64,000 nucleotides of DNA from Siphonobacter sp. SORGH_AS_0500. Lineage in GTDB: Bacteria; Bacteroidota; Bacteroidia; Cytophagales; Spirosomataceae. Made by a program: the position numbers and the translations under genes. Shown one piece after another: positions 17,594-26,458 of this stretch; the stretch's first letter is position 1; each line of letters starts with the position of its first letter. The stretch spans positions 62,001 to 126,000 of the forward strand of contig NZ_NHPP01000002.1 of NCBI RefSeq assembly GCF_002838835.1, written 5' to 3'. Below the pieces are notes generated by a model, which was given only the letters and a program-made list of their open reading frames with translations, did not search any database and had not been told where the DNA came from.

Positions 17594-18868
17594 TTAATAC
17601 CCATATTTTTCTTTCCATAAAGCTTTCAGTCGCTCCCTGATTTTCTCTTCAGCGGCGTTGCCCTGCGGGTCAAATAGCTTCGTGCCTTTCAGGGATTCCG
17701 GTAAAAATTCCTGTTCCACAAAATTGCCTTTATACTGGTGGGCGTAGCGATAATCTTTCCCGTAATCCAGTTCTTTCATCAGTTTCGTTGGAGCATTTCG
17801 TAAGTGCAAGGGAATCGGCTGGGCTCCGGTTTTCTGAACTAGCTCCAAGGCCTGATTAATGGCTGAATACGCTGAGTTACTTTTGGGCGAAGTGGCTAAA
17901 TAAATTGTTGCTTCAGCCAGGGGAATGCGGGCTTCGGGCAATCCCAGCACCTTAACGGCCTGAAAACAGCTTTCGGCCAGTAATAGAGCATTAGGGTTGG
18001 CCAAACCAATGTCTTCTGCGGCTGAAATAAGAATACGACGGGCAATGAATTCAATATCTTCTCCGCCATCCAGCATCCGGGCCAGGTAATAAACCGCCGC
18101 ATTGGGGTCAGAACCGCGAATGGATTTAATGAAAGCTGAAGCGATGTCGTAATGAGCTTCGCCGCCTTTGTCGTATAAAGCAATGTTTTGCTGGACTTTA
18201 TCGAAGACCAATTCGTTGGTAATCAGAAGTGGCTCGCCGGCTCGCTGAAAGTTGGTAATTAGCTCCAGTACATTATATAATTTCCGACCATCACCACCGG
18301 ATAACTGTAGCATTGCCTCGTATTCTTCCACCTGAATGTTACGATCTTTCAGAAATTCATCCTGCTGTAAAGCTCGATTAATCATTTCGATGAGGTCTTC
18401 TTTCTCAATCGATTTCAAGACGTATACCTGACAGCGGGAGAGCAAAGCCGGAATTACTTCAAAGGAAGGATTTTCGGTAGTAGCCCCAATGAGAGTGACA
18501 ATGCCGCGTTCTACGGCCCCAAGTAATGAATCCTGCTGAGACTTGGAAAAGCGGTGAATTTCGTCGATAAACAGAATGGGACTGGCTGAGCTAAAAAAAC
18601 GTTGTTTAGAGGCAGCATCAATGGTTTCCCGAATATCCTTAACTCCCGAATTGATAGCAGAAAGGCTAAAAAATGGAACTTTCAGCGATTGAGAGATCAG
18701 CGTCGCTAACGTTGTTTTACCCACACCCGGCGGGCCCCATAAAATCATGGAGGGAATGCGTTGAGCTTCAATCGCCTGCCTTAGCACCGAGGTCGGTCCT
18801 AATAAATGACGTTGACCAATGTATTCATCGATTGTTTTCGGACGCATGCGTTCCGCAAGTGGTTGCAT
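17594..18868 (-). CDS. rarA: Replication-associated recombination protein A (AAA+ ATPase)
   Basis: 424 residues, the usual length for RarA/MgsA. The protein acts at stalled replication forks together with SSB and recombination proteins. Visible features are the N-terminal LAERMRPKTIDEYIGQRHLL, Walker A GPPGVGKTT (about residues 45-53), Walker B LFIDEIHRF, the sensor-like GATTENPSFEV, and the C-terminal tetramerisation region (IRGSDPNAAVYYLARML, HLRNAPTKLMKELDYGKDY). It follows a small membrane-protein ORF with only 3 bp between them, so the two may be co-transcribed. Confidence 0.96.
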   Translation of the reverse strand: MQPLAERMRPKTIDEYIGQRHLLGPTSVLRQAIEAQRIPSMILWGPPGVGKTTLATLISQSLKVPFFSLSAINSGVKDIRETIDAASKQRFFSSASPILFIDEIHRFSKSQQDSLLGAVERGIVTLIGATTENPSFEVIPALLSRCQVYVLKSIEKEDLIEMINRALQQDEFLKDRNIQVEEYEAMLQLSGGDGRKLYNVLELITNFQRAGEPLLITNELVFDKVQQNIALYDKGGEAHYDIASAFIKSIRGSDPNAAVYYLARMLDGGEDIEFIARRILISAAEDIGLANPNALLLAESCFQAVKVLGLPEARIPLAEATIYLATSPKSNSAYSAINQALELVQKTGAQPIPLHLRNAPTKLMKELDYGKDYRYAHQYKGNFVEQEFLPESLKGTKLFDPQGNAAEEKIRERLKALWKEKYGY

Positions 18869-18871
18869 AAG

Positions 18872-19000
18872 CTAGGCAGGTTTATCTTCAGGCTTTTCGT
18901 ACTTCAAAAATAGATAAGCAAAATACAAACAAACGAGCCAGCATAAGACAGTAAAGCTTAAAAGCAGGCGTTTTGAGTAATAATGCTTACGTATTTTCAC
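18872..19000 (-). CDS. Possible small single-span membrane protein upstream of rarA
   Basis: A GTG at 19000 opens a 42-residue frame (MKIRKHYYSKRLLLSFTVLC...) with a basic N-terminus and one strong membrane helix (about residues 12-32). It ends 3 bp before the rarA start. The frame stays open up to a TTG at 19066, but that codon overlaps the promoter element and is unlikely to be used. No family recognised. It could instead be the untranslated rarA leader. Confidence 0.4.
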   Translation of the reverse strand: MKIRKHYYSKRLLLSFTVLCWLVCLYFAYLFLKYEKPEDKPA

Positions 19001-19063
19001 CTTTTTTATGCGGGTAATTAACCGATTTACCTCTTGGTAAAAGTCAATATAAAAAACTTGGTG

Positions 19064-19071
19064 CAAATTTA
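19064..19071 (-). promoter_or_regulatory. Promoter -7 element for the rarA unit
   Basis: TAAATTTG on the minus strand, exact TAnnTTTG match, about 195 bp before rarA and upstream of the small ORF. Confidence 0.5.
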
Positions 19072-19149
19072 CTTAGGTAACCATGCTGCCTTCTTAGGTA
19101 AGTATTGTTAATGAATACTTTACATAATCTCCCTTTATCTACTTAACAT

Positions 19150-19485
19150 ATGGCAGATTCAGTCTTACCTACGGGCGAGTTAATTCCTTTTAAAGAAGCC
19201 GAAGAATTGATAGCCCGTTACCAGAAAACGCATCCGGGTCAACTGGAAGGTTTTATTGTCGGTAGAAACATTGTTGAACAATTGCTGGCTCCTGAAGGTG
19301 TGGACACCGTTAAAATTCTCTTTGGAGAATTTGAGGACGGTAAAGTCAACATCGTCTTGTATCCTTCTGATAAGGATGGAAATCGGATTCCTCTGCGAAA
19401 CGATGCTTCGGCTCAACGCGGAGAGGAAGATGGGGGCGATTATGCTGCCGATCGAGTTGGAACCATTCCTCCGGGAAAAGGCTAG
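19150..19485 (+). CDS. Conserved small cytoplasmic protein, unknown function
   Basis: 111 residues, acidic, no signal peptide or membrane helix. It begins MADSVLPTGELIPFKEAEEL and has a likely alpha/beta core (GFIVGRNIVEQLL, VDTVKILFGEFEDGKVNIVL) followed by a Gly/Asp-rich tail. I do not recognise a named family. A perfect palindromic terminator follows, so it is a single-gene unit transcribed away from rarA. Confidence 0.7.
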   Translation: MADSVLPTGELIPFKEAEELIARYQKTHPGQLEGFIVGRNIVEQLLAPEGVDTVKILFGEFEDGKVNIVLYPSDKDGNRIPLRNDASAQRGEEDGGDYAADRVGTIPPGKG

Positions 19486-19498
19486 TAATCAATTGAAT

Positions 19499-19535
19499 GG
19501 ATTGGGAGAATTCTCCCAATCCAGCTTTTATTTTA
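19499..19535 (+). terminator. Terminator after the 111-aa gene
   Basis: The 24-bp perfect palindrome at 19499-19522 (GGATTGGGAGAA and its complement) is followed by CTTTTATTTT. Confidence 0.85.
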
Positions 19536-19603
19536 TAGGATCACCTGGTTTTAAAAAATGGAAGACCTCTATATTTATGAATCTATAATCTGAATCTATT
19601 TCT

Positions 19604-20257
19604 ATGAGTTCGCAGGAGTGGTTGCGTCACATTTCTATTGCCTTTGTCTTATTACCTTTCATAGTAGGGTTATTAAGATTTCATTACCTCAAAGAAGATT
19701 ATAAATTATTACTAGGATACTTAACGGCATCTGTTCTGGTAGAAACCTGGGGAGAAATCACTTTTTTCATGAACTCTAAGGGTAACATGATTGGGTATAA
19801 TATATATACAATCCTGGAGGTTACGTTATTAGGCTTATTATACGTAAAATTCATTAAAACTAAACTGTTTAAAAGAATAGTTCTCATTTCAATTGTTGCC
19901 TTTGATTTACTAGCTACCGTTCGTTGTCTCATTGATCCGCACGCCTACGATGATTTAAGCTGGAGTTTGTCCAACGCATTATTGATCACTTACGTACTGT
20001 TATTCTTTTACGATTTACTAAAGCAACCGGAAATAGCCGTCCTAACGAAATATCCCATGTTCTGGATTAGTGCGGGCATTCTGATTTTCTTCTCAGGAAC
20101 CATTTTTGTGTTCCTTTTCGGGAAGTATATCATTGCAGATATGGATACGATGGGGGACTTATGGGATATGATTAAATGGCTGAATATTTTCTATAATATT
20201 CTTCTGACCATAGGATTAGCTCAGAAAAAATCAGTAATAAAAATCCAACCTAATTAA
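19604..20257 (+). CDS. Polytopic membrane protein in a sensor-kinase operon
   Basis: 217 residues with six or seven hydrophobic segments spread over the whole length (for example HISIAFVLLPFIVGLL, IVLISIVAFDLLATV, FWISAGILIFFSGTIFVF). No known enzymatic motif. It is followed after 3 bp by a 49-residue membrane ORF, then by a histidine kinase and a response regulator in the same direction. The kinase has only one short membrane helix and no sensory domain, so this protein may supply the sensing part (inference from position). Confidence 0.75.
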   Translation: MSSQEWLRHISIAFVLLPFIVGLLRFHYLKEDYKLLLGYLTASVLVETWGEITFFMNSKGNMIGYNIYTILEVTLLGLLYVKFIKTKLFKRIVLISIVAFDLLATVRCLIDPHAYDDLSWSLSNALLITYVLLFFYDLLKQPEIAVLTKYPMFWISAGILIFFSGTIFVFLFGKYIIADMDTMGDLWDMIKWLNIFYNILLTIGLAQKKSVIKIQPN

Positions 20258-20260
20258 GTG

Positions 20261-20410
20261 ATGAACTATATTCAACTGCATTTGAGAGAAATTATTATTA
20301 TTGGTTCTTCTGGTATGATTAGTCTTTCACTCGTCATTATAGGGTTAGTCTGGTTTCTACACCGAAAATTAGTGGAGCAACATTGGGAGTTGAATCAATT
20401 CAAAGAATAG
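20261..20410 (+). CDS. 49-residue single-span membrane protein
   Basis: Short frame starting MNYIQLHLREIIIIGSSGM with one membrane helix (about residues 10-32) and a charged tail (HRKLVEQHWELNQFKE). It begins 3 bp after the previous stop and ends 13 bp before the histidine kinase start. Tight spacing on both sides is the main support. Function unknown; a small partner of the kinase is possible. Confidence 0.6.
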   Translation: MNYIQLHLREIIIIGSSGMISLSLVIIGLVWFLHRKLVEQHWELNQFKE

Positions 20411-20423
20411 CTTATAGTCAACG

Positions 20424-21233
20424 ATGAATATTTCGCTGGGAGGCGTCCGTTTAGCTTTAATTGCCGGCATCGCCATCATGCTTTTGATGGCGATATTCAT
20501 CGTATTATTTCTAGTGTTGTATAAACGCAGGCAGGATAAGCAGAAGGAGGAGGTTCGGCAACTCGAAGAACAACACCAGAAAGCGTTACTGGAAGCAAGT
20601 ATTCGCTCGCAGGAAGTAGAAGCCAAGCGAATTGCAGCAGATTTACACGATGATATCGGAACCTTACTCTCCGCCACACGGATGAGTTTTTCGCAGGTAA
20701 CGAAACACCTGGATGATAGCGTAGAATCCAAAGAAACAGCCGATCACACGAAGAAGCTACTCGAAGAGGCCGTAGAAAACGTTCGACGCATCACCAAAGA
20801 TATTCAACCTCCTGCTCTCGAGAAATTGGGTTTGGTAGCCGTTTTGCATGATTTGGTAAGAAAGCTTCAACTAGCCAACCCGGCTATTGCTATTGACCTG
20901 GAATGCCAGGGTGAAGGCGAAAGACTCGAACGTTCCATTGAATTTACACTCTTTCGCATTGCCCAGGAGCTACTTCATAACAGCCTGAAGCATTCCCGGG
21001 CTTCCCGCATTGAGTTATTCCTTCTGTTTAAACCTCATCGCGTGTTGTTAACCTTCAGTGATGATGGCGTTGGGTTTAATCTGAAAGAAGCTCAGCAACA
21101 GACGGTTTCGCTGGGTTTGAAAAATATTGAAAGTCGCCTCAACGTTGTGGGCGGTCACGTTATTTTTGAGACTTCACCCGGTGAAGGCATGCATACCGTT
21201 ATAGAAATTCCATTACTCCATTCCAACCCATGA
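20424..21233 (+). CDS. Sensor histidine kinase, NarX/DegS type (HisKA_3)
   Basis: 269 residues. One membrane helix (about 9-33) is followed by a short coiled coil (KRRQDKQKEEVRQLEEQHQ). The phospho-acceptor H75 lies in RIAADLHDDIGTLLSATR, the HisKA_3 H-box. An HATPase domain occupies the C-terminal half, with ELLHNSLKHS (N box) and DDGVGFN and GLGLKNIESR-like GLKNIESRLN. There is no extracellular domain, so input probably comes from partner proteins. The stop overlaps the start of the response regulator by 4 bp (ATGA), indicating coupled translation. Confidence 0.93.
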   Translation: MNISLGGVRLALIAGIAIMLLMAIFIVLFLVLYKRRQDKQKEEVRQLEEQHQKALLEASIRSQEVEAKRIAADLHDDIGTLLSATRMSFSQVTKHLDDSVESKETADHTKKLLEEAVENVRRITKDIQPPALEKLGLVAVLHDLVRKLQLANPAIAIDLECQGEGERLERSIEFTLFRIAQELLHNSLKHSRASRIELFLLFKPHRVLLTFSDDGVGFNLKEAQQQTVSLGLKNIESRLNVVGGHVIFETSPGEGMHTVIEIPLLHSNP

Positions 21234-21895
21234 TGTCAATTATTACTGATCAAATTCGAGTTGCTGTTGCTGATGATCACGCACTTTTTCGGCGGGGTTT
21301 GGCTAATATTCTTAATACATATGACGGGATCAAAGTCATTATTGAAGCCCAGGACGGGCAGGATTTACTAACCCAAATGGCCTTCGAAGCTCCCGACGTA
21401 ATCCTGCTGGACCTGCAAATGCCCGTAATGGATGGCATCAAGGCTACGGAACAACTTCGCCTTCGCTTCCCTGACGTAAAGATCATCATTATCTCCATGC
21501 ACGATGATGACGGCTTTGTAGCTCACCTGATGGAGCTTGGGGCGAATGGGTATATCATTAAAGACAGCGATCCAGATGAAGTAGTAAAAGCCATTCAAAC
21601 CGTTGTGAAGGAAAATTATTACTACGGAGCCTTTATCAATAAGGTAATGCACCGCCGAATGCTGGATAAAGCCAAAACCAAGAAGCCCAGCTTTACGGCT
21701 CAGCCTGCCTTAAGCGAACGCGAACTGGAAGTGCTTCAGCTCATTTGTAGTGGCTTGACGAATGCCCAGATTGCCGCCAAATTATTTCTGAGCGACCGAA
21801 CCGTAGAAGGGCATCGCACTAGAATTATGGAAAAAATTGGGGCAAAAAACACGGCAGCGATGGTCGTGTACGCCGTGAAAAACGGGTTATATTAA
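21230..21895 (+). CDS. NarL/FixJ-family response regulator
   Basis: 221 residues. The receiver domain has acidic pocket D15-D16, phospho-acceptor D61 (LLDLQMPVMDG) and the conserved K111 (GYIIKDSDPDE). A LuxR-type helix-turn-helix follows at about residues 155-215 (LSERELEVLQLICSGLTNAQ, LFLSDRTVEGHRTRIMEKIG). It is the cognate output of the kinase immediately upstream and binds DNA once phosphorylated. Its targets are not evident. Its end overlaps the convergent gene at 21892 by 4 bp. Confidence 0.95.
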   Translation: MMSIITDQIRVAVADDHALFRRGLANILNTYDGIKVIIEAQDGQDLLTQMAFEAPDVILLDLQMPVMDGIKATEQLRLRFPDVKIIIISMHDDDGFVAHLMELGANGYIIKDSDPDEVVKAIQTVVKENYYYGAFINKVMHRRMLDKAKTKKPSFTAQPALSERELEVLQLICSGLTNAQIAAKLFLSDRTVEGHRTRIMEKIGAKNTAAMVVYAVKNGLY

Positions 21896-22284
21896 CGCTT
21901 CATAAAATCACCACTGGTAATTTGGGAGAGGCCAATGATGGGTAAATTGTAGACATAAACCCAAGCCGTGACAGAAGAGCCGTCGCTGAGTTGAACAGTC
22001 TCCTGCTGTCGTAAATAATCAGAATGAGCTTCATCATCGGGATAATACCCTTCGTAAGGATCTAATTCGGAGAAGGTTTTTTCAGGATTAGCTAATAAAT
22101 ACACCTCTCCCTGTACCCGCTCTTCATGCTGCGTTGTTGAAATCAACGCGGGGTACCAGTCCACCAAATAAAGTTTTCCAGGTACGGAGCCGTCGGCAAC
22201 CCACTCGGCCTGATTTTTCAGTACCTGGTGCATGGCGTGATCAGCCGTACGGCGTAAGGTACCGTATACGAATAGATAATGCAT
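21892..22284 (-). CDS. Gamma-glutamylcyclotransferase-family protein
   Basis: 130 residues, the usual size. The substrate loop YGTLR is at residues 7-11 and the likely acid/base glutamate lies in LDPYEGYYPDD. Other family marks are VPGKLYLVDWYPAL and RVQGEVYLL. Such enzymes release 5-oxoproline from gamma-glutamyl amines or dipeptides; the substrate here is not known. Convergent with the response regulator gene, overlapping by 4 bp. Confidence 0.88.
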   Translation of the reverse strand: MHYLFVYGTLRRTADHAMHQVLKNQAEWVADGSVPGKLYLVDWYPALISTTQHEERVQGEVYLLANPEKTFSELDPYEGYYPDDEAHSDYLRQQETVQLSDGSSVTAWVYVYNLPIIGLSQITSGDFMKR

Positions 22285-22330
22285 AGAGGGATGAGAAGCA
22301 AGATTGAACTCCAGGGGTTGGTTGTAAAGG

Positions 22331-22356
22331 CAAAGCCGCTCAAGTGAGCGGCTTTG
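22331..22356 (-). terminator. Hairpin after the 117-aa gene
   Basis: Perfect 12-bp arms CAAAGCCGCTCA/TGAGCGGCTTTG with a 2-nt gap. It lies just past the stop of the minus-strand gene ending at 22388; only a short T-rich stretch follows. Confidence 0.65.
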
Positions 22357-22387
22357 TCCAACTAACCCTTAACCAAAACTAAAAAAA

Positions 22388-22741
22388 TCATGAAGCCCGG
22401 CAATAGACAGAATCCGTCAGAGGAGTGCTCTTCAGGCCGGGGTAGGTATGTATCGTGACGTCTTCCTGAGACAGGAACAATTGAATGGCCCAGTCAAGGA
22501 CAATATTCATGAGCGAACGGGCAACTTTAGGATAAGAAGTTAAATTCGCTGCGTTTTCTGAAAGATCTTTTTTCGGGGTTGGTTGTACAAACGTGCTGGT
22601 TTTTTTGGCCAGCTGGTTTACCAGGCTTTTACCATTATACAGGCGATGGGGCATGCCCATGCCAAAACCCTGAACATTAAACAGGCCTATAAGAACCAGC
22701 AAAAAGGAAATTTTTCGGAAAGCTAAACCAAAGAACTTCAT
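22388..22741 (-). CDS. Hypothetical exported protein
   Basis: 117 residues. The N-terminus MKFFGLAFRKISFLLVLIGL is a signal peptide or membrane anchor. The rest has no recognisable domain. Support comes from a near-ideal promoter upstream (22859-22888) and a hairpin downstream. Function unknown. Confidence 0.6.
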   Translation of the reverse strand: MKFFGLAFRKISFLLVLIGLFNVQGFGMGMPHRLYNGKSLVNQLAKKTSTFVQPTPKKDLSENAANLTSYPKVARSLMNIVLDWAIQLFLSQEDVTIHTYPGLKSTPLTDSVYCRAS

Positions 22742-22858
22742 AGCTGAAAGAAGGTTAAAGTCAGACGGTGATTCTAAGTAACAAATTCAGGATGAGCTTT
22801 ACCAGCAATTTCGGATGAACGGATGATAGCTCGGTTTCAATAGCTTACCCTGATGATA

Positions 22859-22888
22859 CAAAGATAGGTGTTGTTAGGTACTTTGCAA
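22859..22888 (-). promoter_or_regulatory. Bacteroidota-type promoter (-33 and -7)
   Basis: On the minus strand TTG (22888-22886) is followed after 19 nt by TATCTTTG (22866-22859). This is the consensus spacing. It reads toward the hypothetical exported protein gene with a leader of about 110 nt. Confidence 0.7.
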
Positions 22889-23046
22889 TACATGGTACCT
22901 ATTTTTTTACTAATTTGTTTGTATCCGGTCTATTGAAGCGTTTACAGGATAAGGATGCAATGGAAAGGAAAAACGTTGCAGAACAGACAAAAAAATCCCC
23001 AACTTTTTATTAAAGCCGGGGAAGGGTATAGAGAAGATCGAAAAAT

Positions 23047-23355
23047 TTACAATACTACGACTGAGTTTTCTTCGAATGAGACACCGCTGGATACATACTT
23101 ATCAGCTTCCGAATCATTGATCCAATTGGTACCATCGATTAAGTAACGGAACTGATATTCTTTACCTGTGCTTAATTCAACAGTGGCTTTGAACGATCCA
23201 TCCTTTTGTTTTTTCAAAGGCGTGGCGTTTACATCCCAGCTGTTAAATTCACCTACAACTGCTACTTTTTCTGCTCCTTTGCCAGATTCAGCAGGAACTA
23301 AGAAGGTTACCTTAGTGATTGGCTTGCTTTTGAGAGATTGCTTAGACAGACTCAT
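23047..23355 (-). CDS. Glycogen-binding-fold (CBM48/isoamylase early set) protein
   Basis: 102 residues from the ATG at 23355, chosen because the family typically starts MSLSKQ-LK-KP. The open frame extends to 23415 but the extra residues look random. The fold is shown by KVAVVGEFNSWDVNATPLKK, GSFKATVELSTGKEYQFRYL and DGTNWINDSEADKYV, as in the early-set domain of isoamylase and AMPK-beta. It is a single carbohydrate-binding-type domain without a catalytic partner. Role unknown, possibly glycogen or other glucan binding. Confidence 0.85.
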   Translation of the reverse strand: MSLSKQSLKSKPITKVTFLVPAESGKGAEKVAVVGEFNSWDVNATPLKKQKDGSFKATVELSTGKEYQFRYLIDGTNWINDSEADKYVSSGVSFEENSVVVL

Positions 23356-23579
23356 GGTTGGATTATTCATTTTGATTTCCGAAACAAATATGCAAGCAAC
23401 GGAACAATAAAACAACTGACTATCAGAATTTTATATAAAGTGAAGCACGGTAATATCCAATTTTAAATTTTTTATTGGGATAATTCTATTTTCATTTACC
23501 GTAGATTAAAAAGTTAGAAATGAACGGAAGCTAACTTTCTACTAAATCAGCCAGTTAAATTCCGTTCATCATAACTGAC

Positions 23580-24395
23580 TCATTCTAAAGTAAATGCAAT
23601 GGGTAAATGGAATCTGCACCGAACAGACCGACCCTGTTGACGACCGGGTTTCCAGCGAGGCATTTCCCTTAAAACGCGTCGGGCTTCTTCATCACAACCA
23701 AAGCCGATGCCTTTCTCAACTTCGATTTGTGATATACTACCGTCCCGGTCTACTACGAAAGAAACAAAAACTCTGCCCGAAATATTAGCCTGCTGAGCCT
23801 GCGTAGGGTAACGCAGATTTTTCTGTAAAAAACGATTCAGAGCTTCAATACCACCAGGGAATTCAGGTTGTATTTCTACATTTAACAGCGGAGCATCGTT
23901 GTCAGCGGATGGTTTAATTTCAACAATTGCATTTTTGATTCCTCCCGTATGATCAGAAATATCTACCACCGCGGGCATATCACTGCCGTCCAGAACGGTC
24001 TGACTTCCCGCCTGATGATCCTGCAACATTTTCTGGGTAACGTCTACTTCTTCTTTGACGAGTACATCGGGCGTAATCTCCGGTTGTAATAACTTATAAG
24101 TGTTCACGGGTTGCGTCTCCACTGGAGGCGGAGGAGTAACTACGGGTGGCTCAGGTAAGGGTTCGGGTTCTTCGATGATGACATCTTTCGTTAATAGCTT
24201 AGCTTTTACTTCGATTTCTGGTTTAGTAATTTTTGCAAAAAGCAAAGGTGAGAACGCCGTGAGCAGAAAGAAGCTAACACCAATCAGCAGAGCCAAGCGG
24301 ATATTTTTTCCGTATACCTGACGCAGTTCGTAGGCTCCATAGCTCCGATTTCGGTTGGAGAATACGTAATCCTCTAAAGTTTGCAGGGTTTCCAT
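23580..24395 (-). CDS. Energy transducer TonB
   Basis: 271 residues. A short cytoplasmic N-terminus (LEDYVFSNRNRSYGAYELR, typical of Bacteroidota TonB) precedes one membrane helix (about 33-54). A Pro/Glu-rich periplasmic spacer follows (EEPEPLPEPPVVTPPPP), then the C-terminal domain (about 175-271: PEFPGGIEALNRFLQKNLRY, GFGCDEEARRVLREMPRWKP). It couples the proton-motive force to outer-membrane receptors. The C-domain is very similar to that of the BlaR1-TonB fusion at 26459. Confidence 0.93.
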   Translation of the reverse strand: METLQTLEDYVFSNRNRSYGAYELRQVYGKNIRLALLIGVSFFLLTAFSPLLFAKITKPEIEVKAKLLTKDVIIEEPEPLPEPPVVTPPPPVETQPVNTYKLLQPEITPDVLVKEEVDVTQKMLQDHQAGSQTVLDGSDMPAVVDISDHTGGIKNAIVEIKPSADNDAPLLNVEIQPEFPGGIEALNRFLQKNLRYPTQAQQANISGRVFVSFVVDRDGSISQIEVEKGIGFGCDEEARRVLREMPRWKPGRQQGRSVRCRFHLPIAFTLE

Positions 24396-24497
24396 AGTTT
24401 AACTAAATTTTTAGTTGATTGGGATTTAAGAAAAGCCCAGCAAGTGGGCTATGTTAGAGATGATTGTAAAGGTTGAAGGAAAGGTTAGGTTTGGGTG

Positions 24498-25799
24498 TTA
24501 GTCTTTTTTGAGCGTGTCAGGAATACTATGGCTAGTATCCTGGGCGACAACAGCGACGGGGGCGGGGAGGATAATTACCTTTTCCGGTTTTAGTTCTGCC
24601 AGCCGTCGGGCCGCTGCTTTATCAACCGCCATACAATCCAGGCGATCCTGTGGGCTGCTATACTTTCTCGAATACACGTTTTTACAGAGCCTGAGTGTCT
24701 CCTCGTAATACAGCAGAGCCAGTTCGGCGTTGATGTGATGTGTATCGTTCAGTTGAGCCAGCCGGAAAACGGCCTTCGGACGTCTGAAATTGTTAAAAAT
24801 GGCCTGGTACTGCTTTATGGCGGTTTTAATGGAAGAAGGTTGTTTCTCCAGTTCGTAAAGATCCGCCATGCCCATCTGATAATCCGGTACGCGGGTTTGA
24901 GCCAGTCGAACGGCCTGATCGAAACGTCTGAAAGAATTAATATTAAAAATCGTAGAAGAATCTTTTTTTGCCTGCAACAGATAAGCCGTGCCGAGTCCAC
25001 CGTAGTTATGCTCGGTTTCTTCTCCCAGATTAATCAGGCGATTGAAGGTAAAAATCGATTTATCAAATCGGCCCGTTTCATAGTAGGCCCGCCCCAGCAT
25101 TCGCTGAAAATAAGCGGTTGAGTCGCCCATAGCCATCGTTTTTTCCAGCGATTGCACCACGGCTTCGAATCGGGCCAGGCGAAAATCAACCCGACTGTTC
25201 AGTAATAGAAAACGGATGGAGGTGGAATCTTTCGCCAGCCCGCGTTCAATATATTCCCCCGCAATAGTTAGATACTTATTGGGATTCAGGTCCAGATACA
25301 GACGAGCCAGTTCCGCCAAAGACTCCCGATCCTCTGGATTGATCTTTAAAGCCTTTTCATAATGAATGATTGCCTGCTCATCCTGCTCCAGTCGGTCGTA
25401 TTGCAGGGCCGCTTGCCGTTGGAAATATCCATTCAAAGAGTCGATCTGAATGAGTTTCTGATACTGAGCCAGGGCGTTGCGGTATTGAGCGTCTTTCTCG
25501 AAAAGAATTCCTAACTGATGCAGGGCATCCCGCTGGGAAGTATCCCGTTTCAGAATGCGTTCGTAGGTTCGGCGGGCCGCCAGCGAATTCCCAATTCGTT
25601 GATGAGCGATTCCAAGTTCCAGTGCGAGATTATTATTTAATGAATCTGTCTCGCTAAGTTTTTGAAGCAGAGGAATGGCCTGCGAGTAATTGCCGGAACG
25701 TACCAATCGCTGGGCTTCTGCGTAAGCATCTACTGGCATTTGGGCAAAAGCAGCGTAGGTTCCCAGCAAAAATGCCAGGACAGGTAAAAGTCGTTTCAT
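24498..25799 (-). CDS. Exported tetratricopeptide-repeat protein
   Basis: 433 residues. The signal peptide is MKRLLPVLAFLLGTYAAFAQ. About ten TPR units fill residues 25-380 (for example YSQAIPLLQKLSETDSLNN, ALAQYQKLIQIDSLNGYF, AIIHYEKALKINPEDRESL). It sits between TonB-domain genes in the same direction. TPR proteins of this kind act as scaffolds in the periplasm; a role in the TonB/BlaR complex is inferred from position only. Confidence 0.88.
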   Translation of the reverse strand: MKRLLPVLAFLLGTYAAFAQMPVDAYAEAQRLVRSGNYSQAIPLLQKLSETDSLNNNLALELGIAHQRIGNSLAARRTYERILKRDTSQRDALHQLGILFEKDAQYRNALAQYQKLIQIDSLNGYFQRQAALQYDRLEQDEQAIIHYEKALKINPEDRESLAELARLYLDLNPNKYLTIAGEYIERGLAKDSTSIRFLLLNSRVDFRLARFEAVVQSLEKTMAMGDSTAYFQRMLGRAYYETGRFDKSIFTFNRLINLGEETEHNYGGLGTAYLLQAKKDSSTIFNINSFRRFDQAVRLAQTRVPDYQMGMADLYELEKQPSSIKTAIKQYQAIFNNFRRPKAVFRLAQLNDTHHINAELALLYYEETLRLCKNVYSRKYSSPQDRLDCMAVDKAAARRLAELKPEKVIILPAPVAVVAQDTSHSIPDTLKKD

Positions 25800-25834
25800 A
25801 CATTATCAGAGGTTAGTAATGAATGGTTTGATGA

Positions 25835-25876
25835 GTTTTGAGTGGAGAGTTAGTAGCTAACCCGTTAACTCAAAAC
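25835..25876 (-). other. Intergenic hairpin between two genes of the TonB cluster
   Basis: Arms GTTTTGAGT (25835-25843) and ACTCAAAAC (25868-25876). It could terminate the upstream TonB-domain transcript or attenuate read-through into the TPR gene. Confidence 0.4.
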
Positions 25877-25937
25877 ATCAAACGGCTAGGGTATCTCGCT
25901 TATTAGTTACCAATAGAACGGTTAGGTGGATGATTTA

Positions 25938-26363
25938 TCAATCTCGGTAAGTAGTCACTACCAGATCCGCTTTTTCGGCTTCTGGCAATCGGGTAATGGC
26001 TGCATTTTTGCTGTCAATAACAAACGCAAATACTAATTCGTGGGTACTAATGATTGGTTGACCATTTTTATCTTTAGCTGCCTGCCACTTCGGCATGGTT
26101 TGAATTACCCGCAAAACTTCTTCTGAAAGGCCGGAATTCTCCCCATTAGCTTTCGCTTCCTGAATGATTCCATCTTTACCCACTGTAAACGAGGCCCTTA
26201 CTATACCCTGAGCATTTTCTTCCTGCGAAGCCGTGGGGTAACGGGTGTTTTTCGCCAGAAATTTTAGCATTTCCGATCGGCCACCGGCGTAATGAGCAGG
26301 ACTTTGGGCCTGGGTAATAAAACTGAGGAGTCCAAGTACAAACACGAATACGATTGAACGCAT
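25938..26363 (-). CDS. Exported TonB C-terminal-domain protein
   Basis: 141 residues: a signal peptide (MRSIVFVFVLGLLSFITQAQ) followed directly by a TonB C-terminal-like domain (GGRSEMLKFLAKNTRYPT, GIVRASFTVGKDGIIQEA, LRVIQTMPKWQAAKDKNG). It lacks the membrane anchor and proline-rich spacer, so it cannot transduce energy by itself. Its domain has diverged from the two other TonB domains nearby, missing the GFGCDEE segment. It may be a periplasmic adaptor. Confidence 0.85.
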   Translation of the reverse strand: MRSIVFVFVLGLLSFITQAQSPAHYAGGRSEMLKFLAKNTRYPTASQEENAQGIVRASFTVGKDGIIQEAKANGENSGLSEEVLRVIQTMPKWQAAKDKNGQPIISTHELVFAFVIDSKNAAITRLPEAEKADLVVTTYRD

Positions 26364-26458
26364 AGTAATAAACGTTTAATAAGTGGGGATAATCACTTCG
26401 ACTAGAATAATCGTCACTTATTACCTAAAAAGTCGTACTCGAAACCGAGCCAGGAGGG

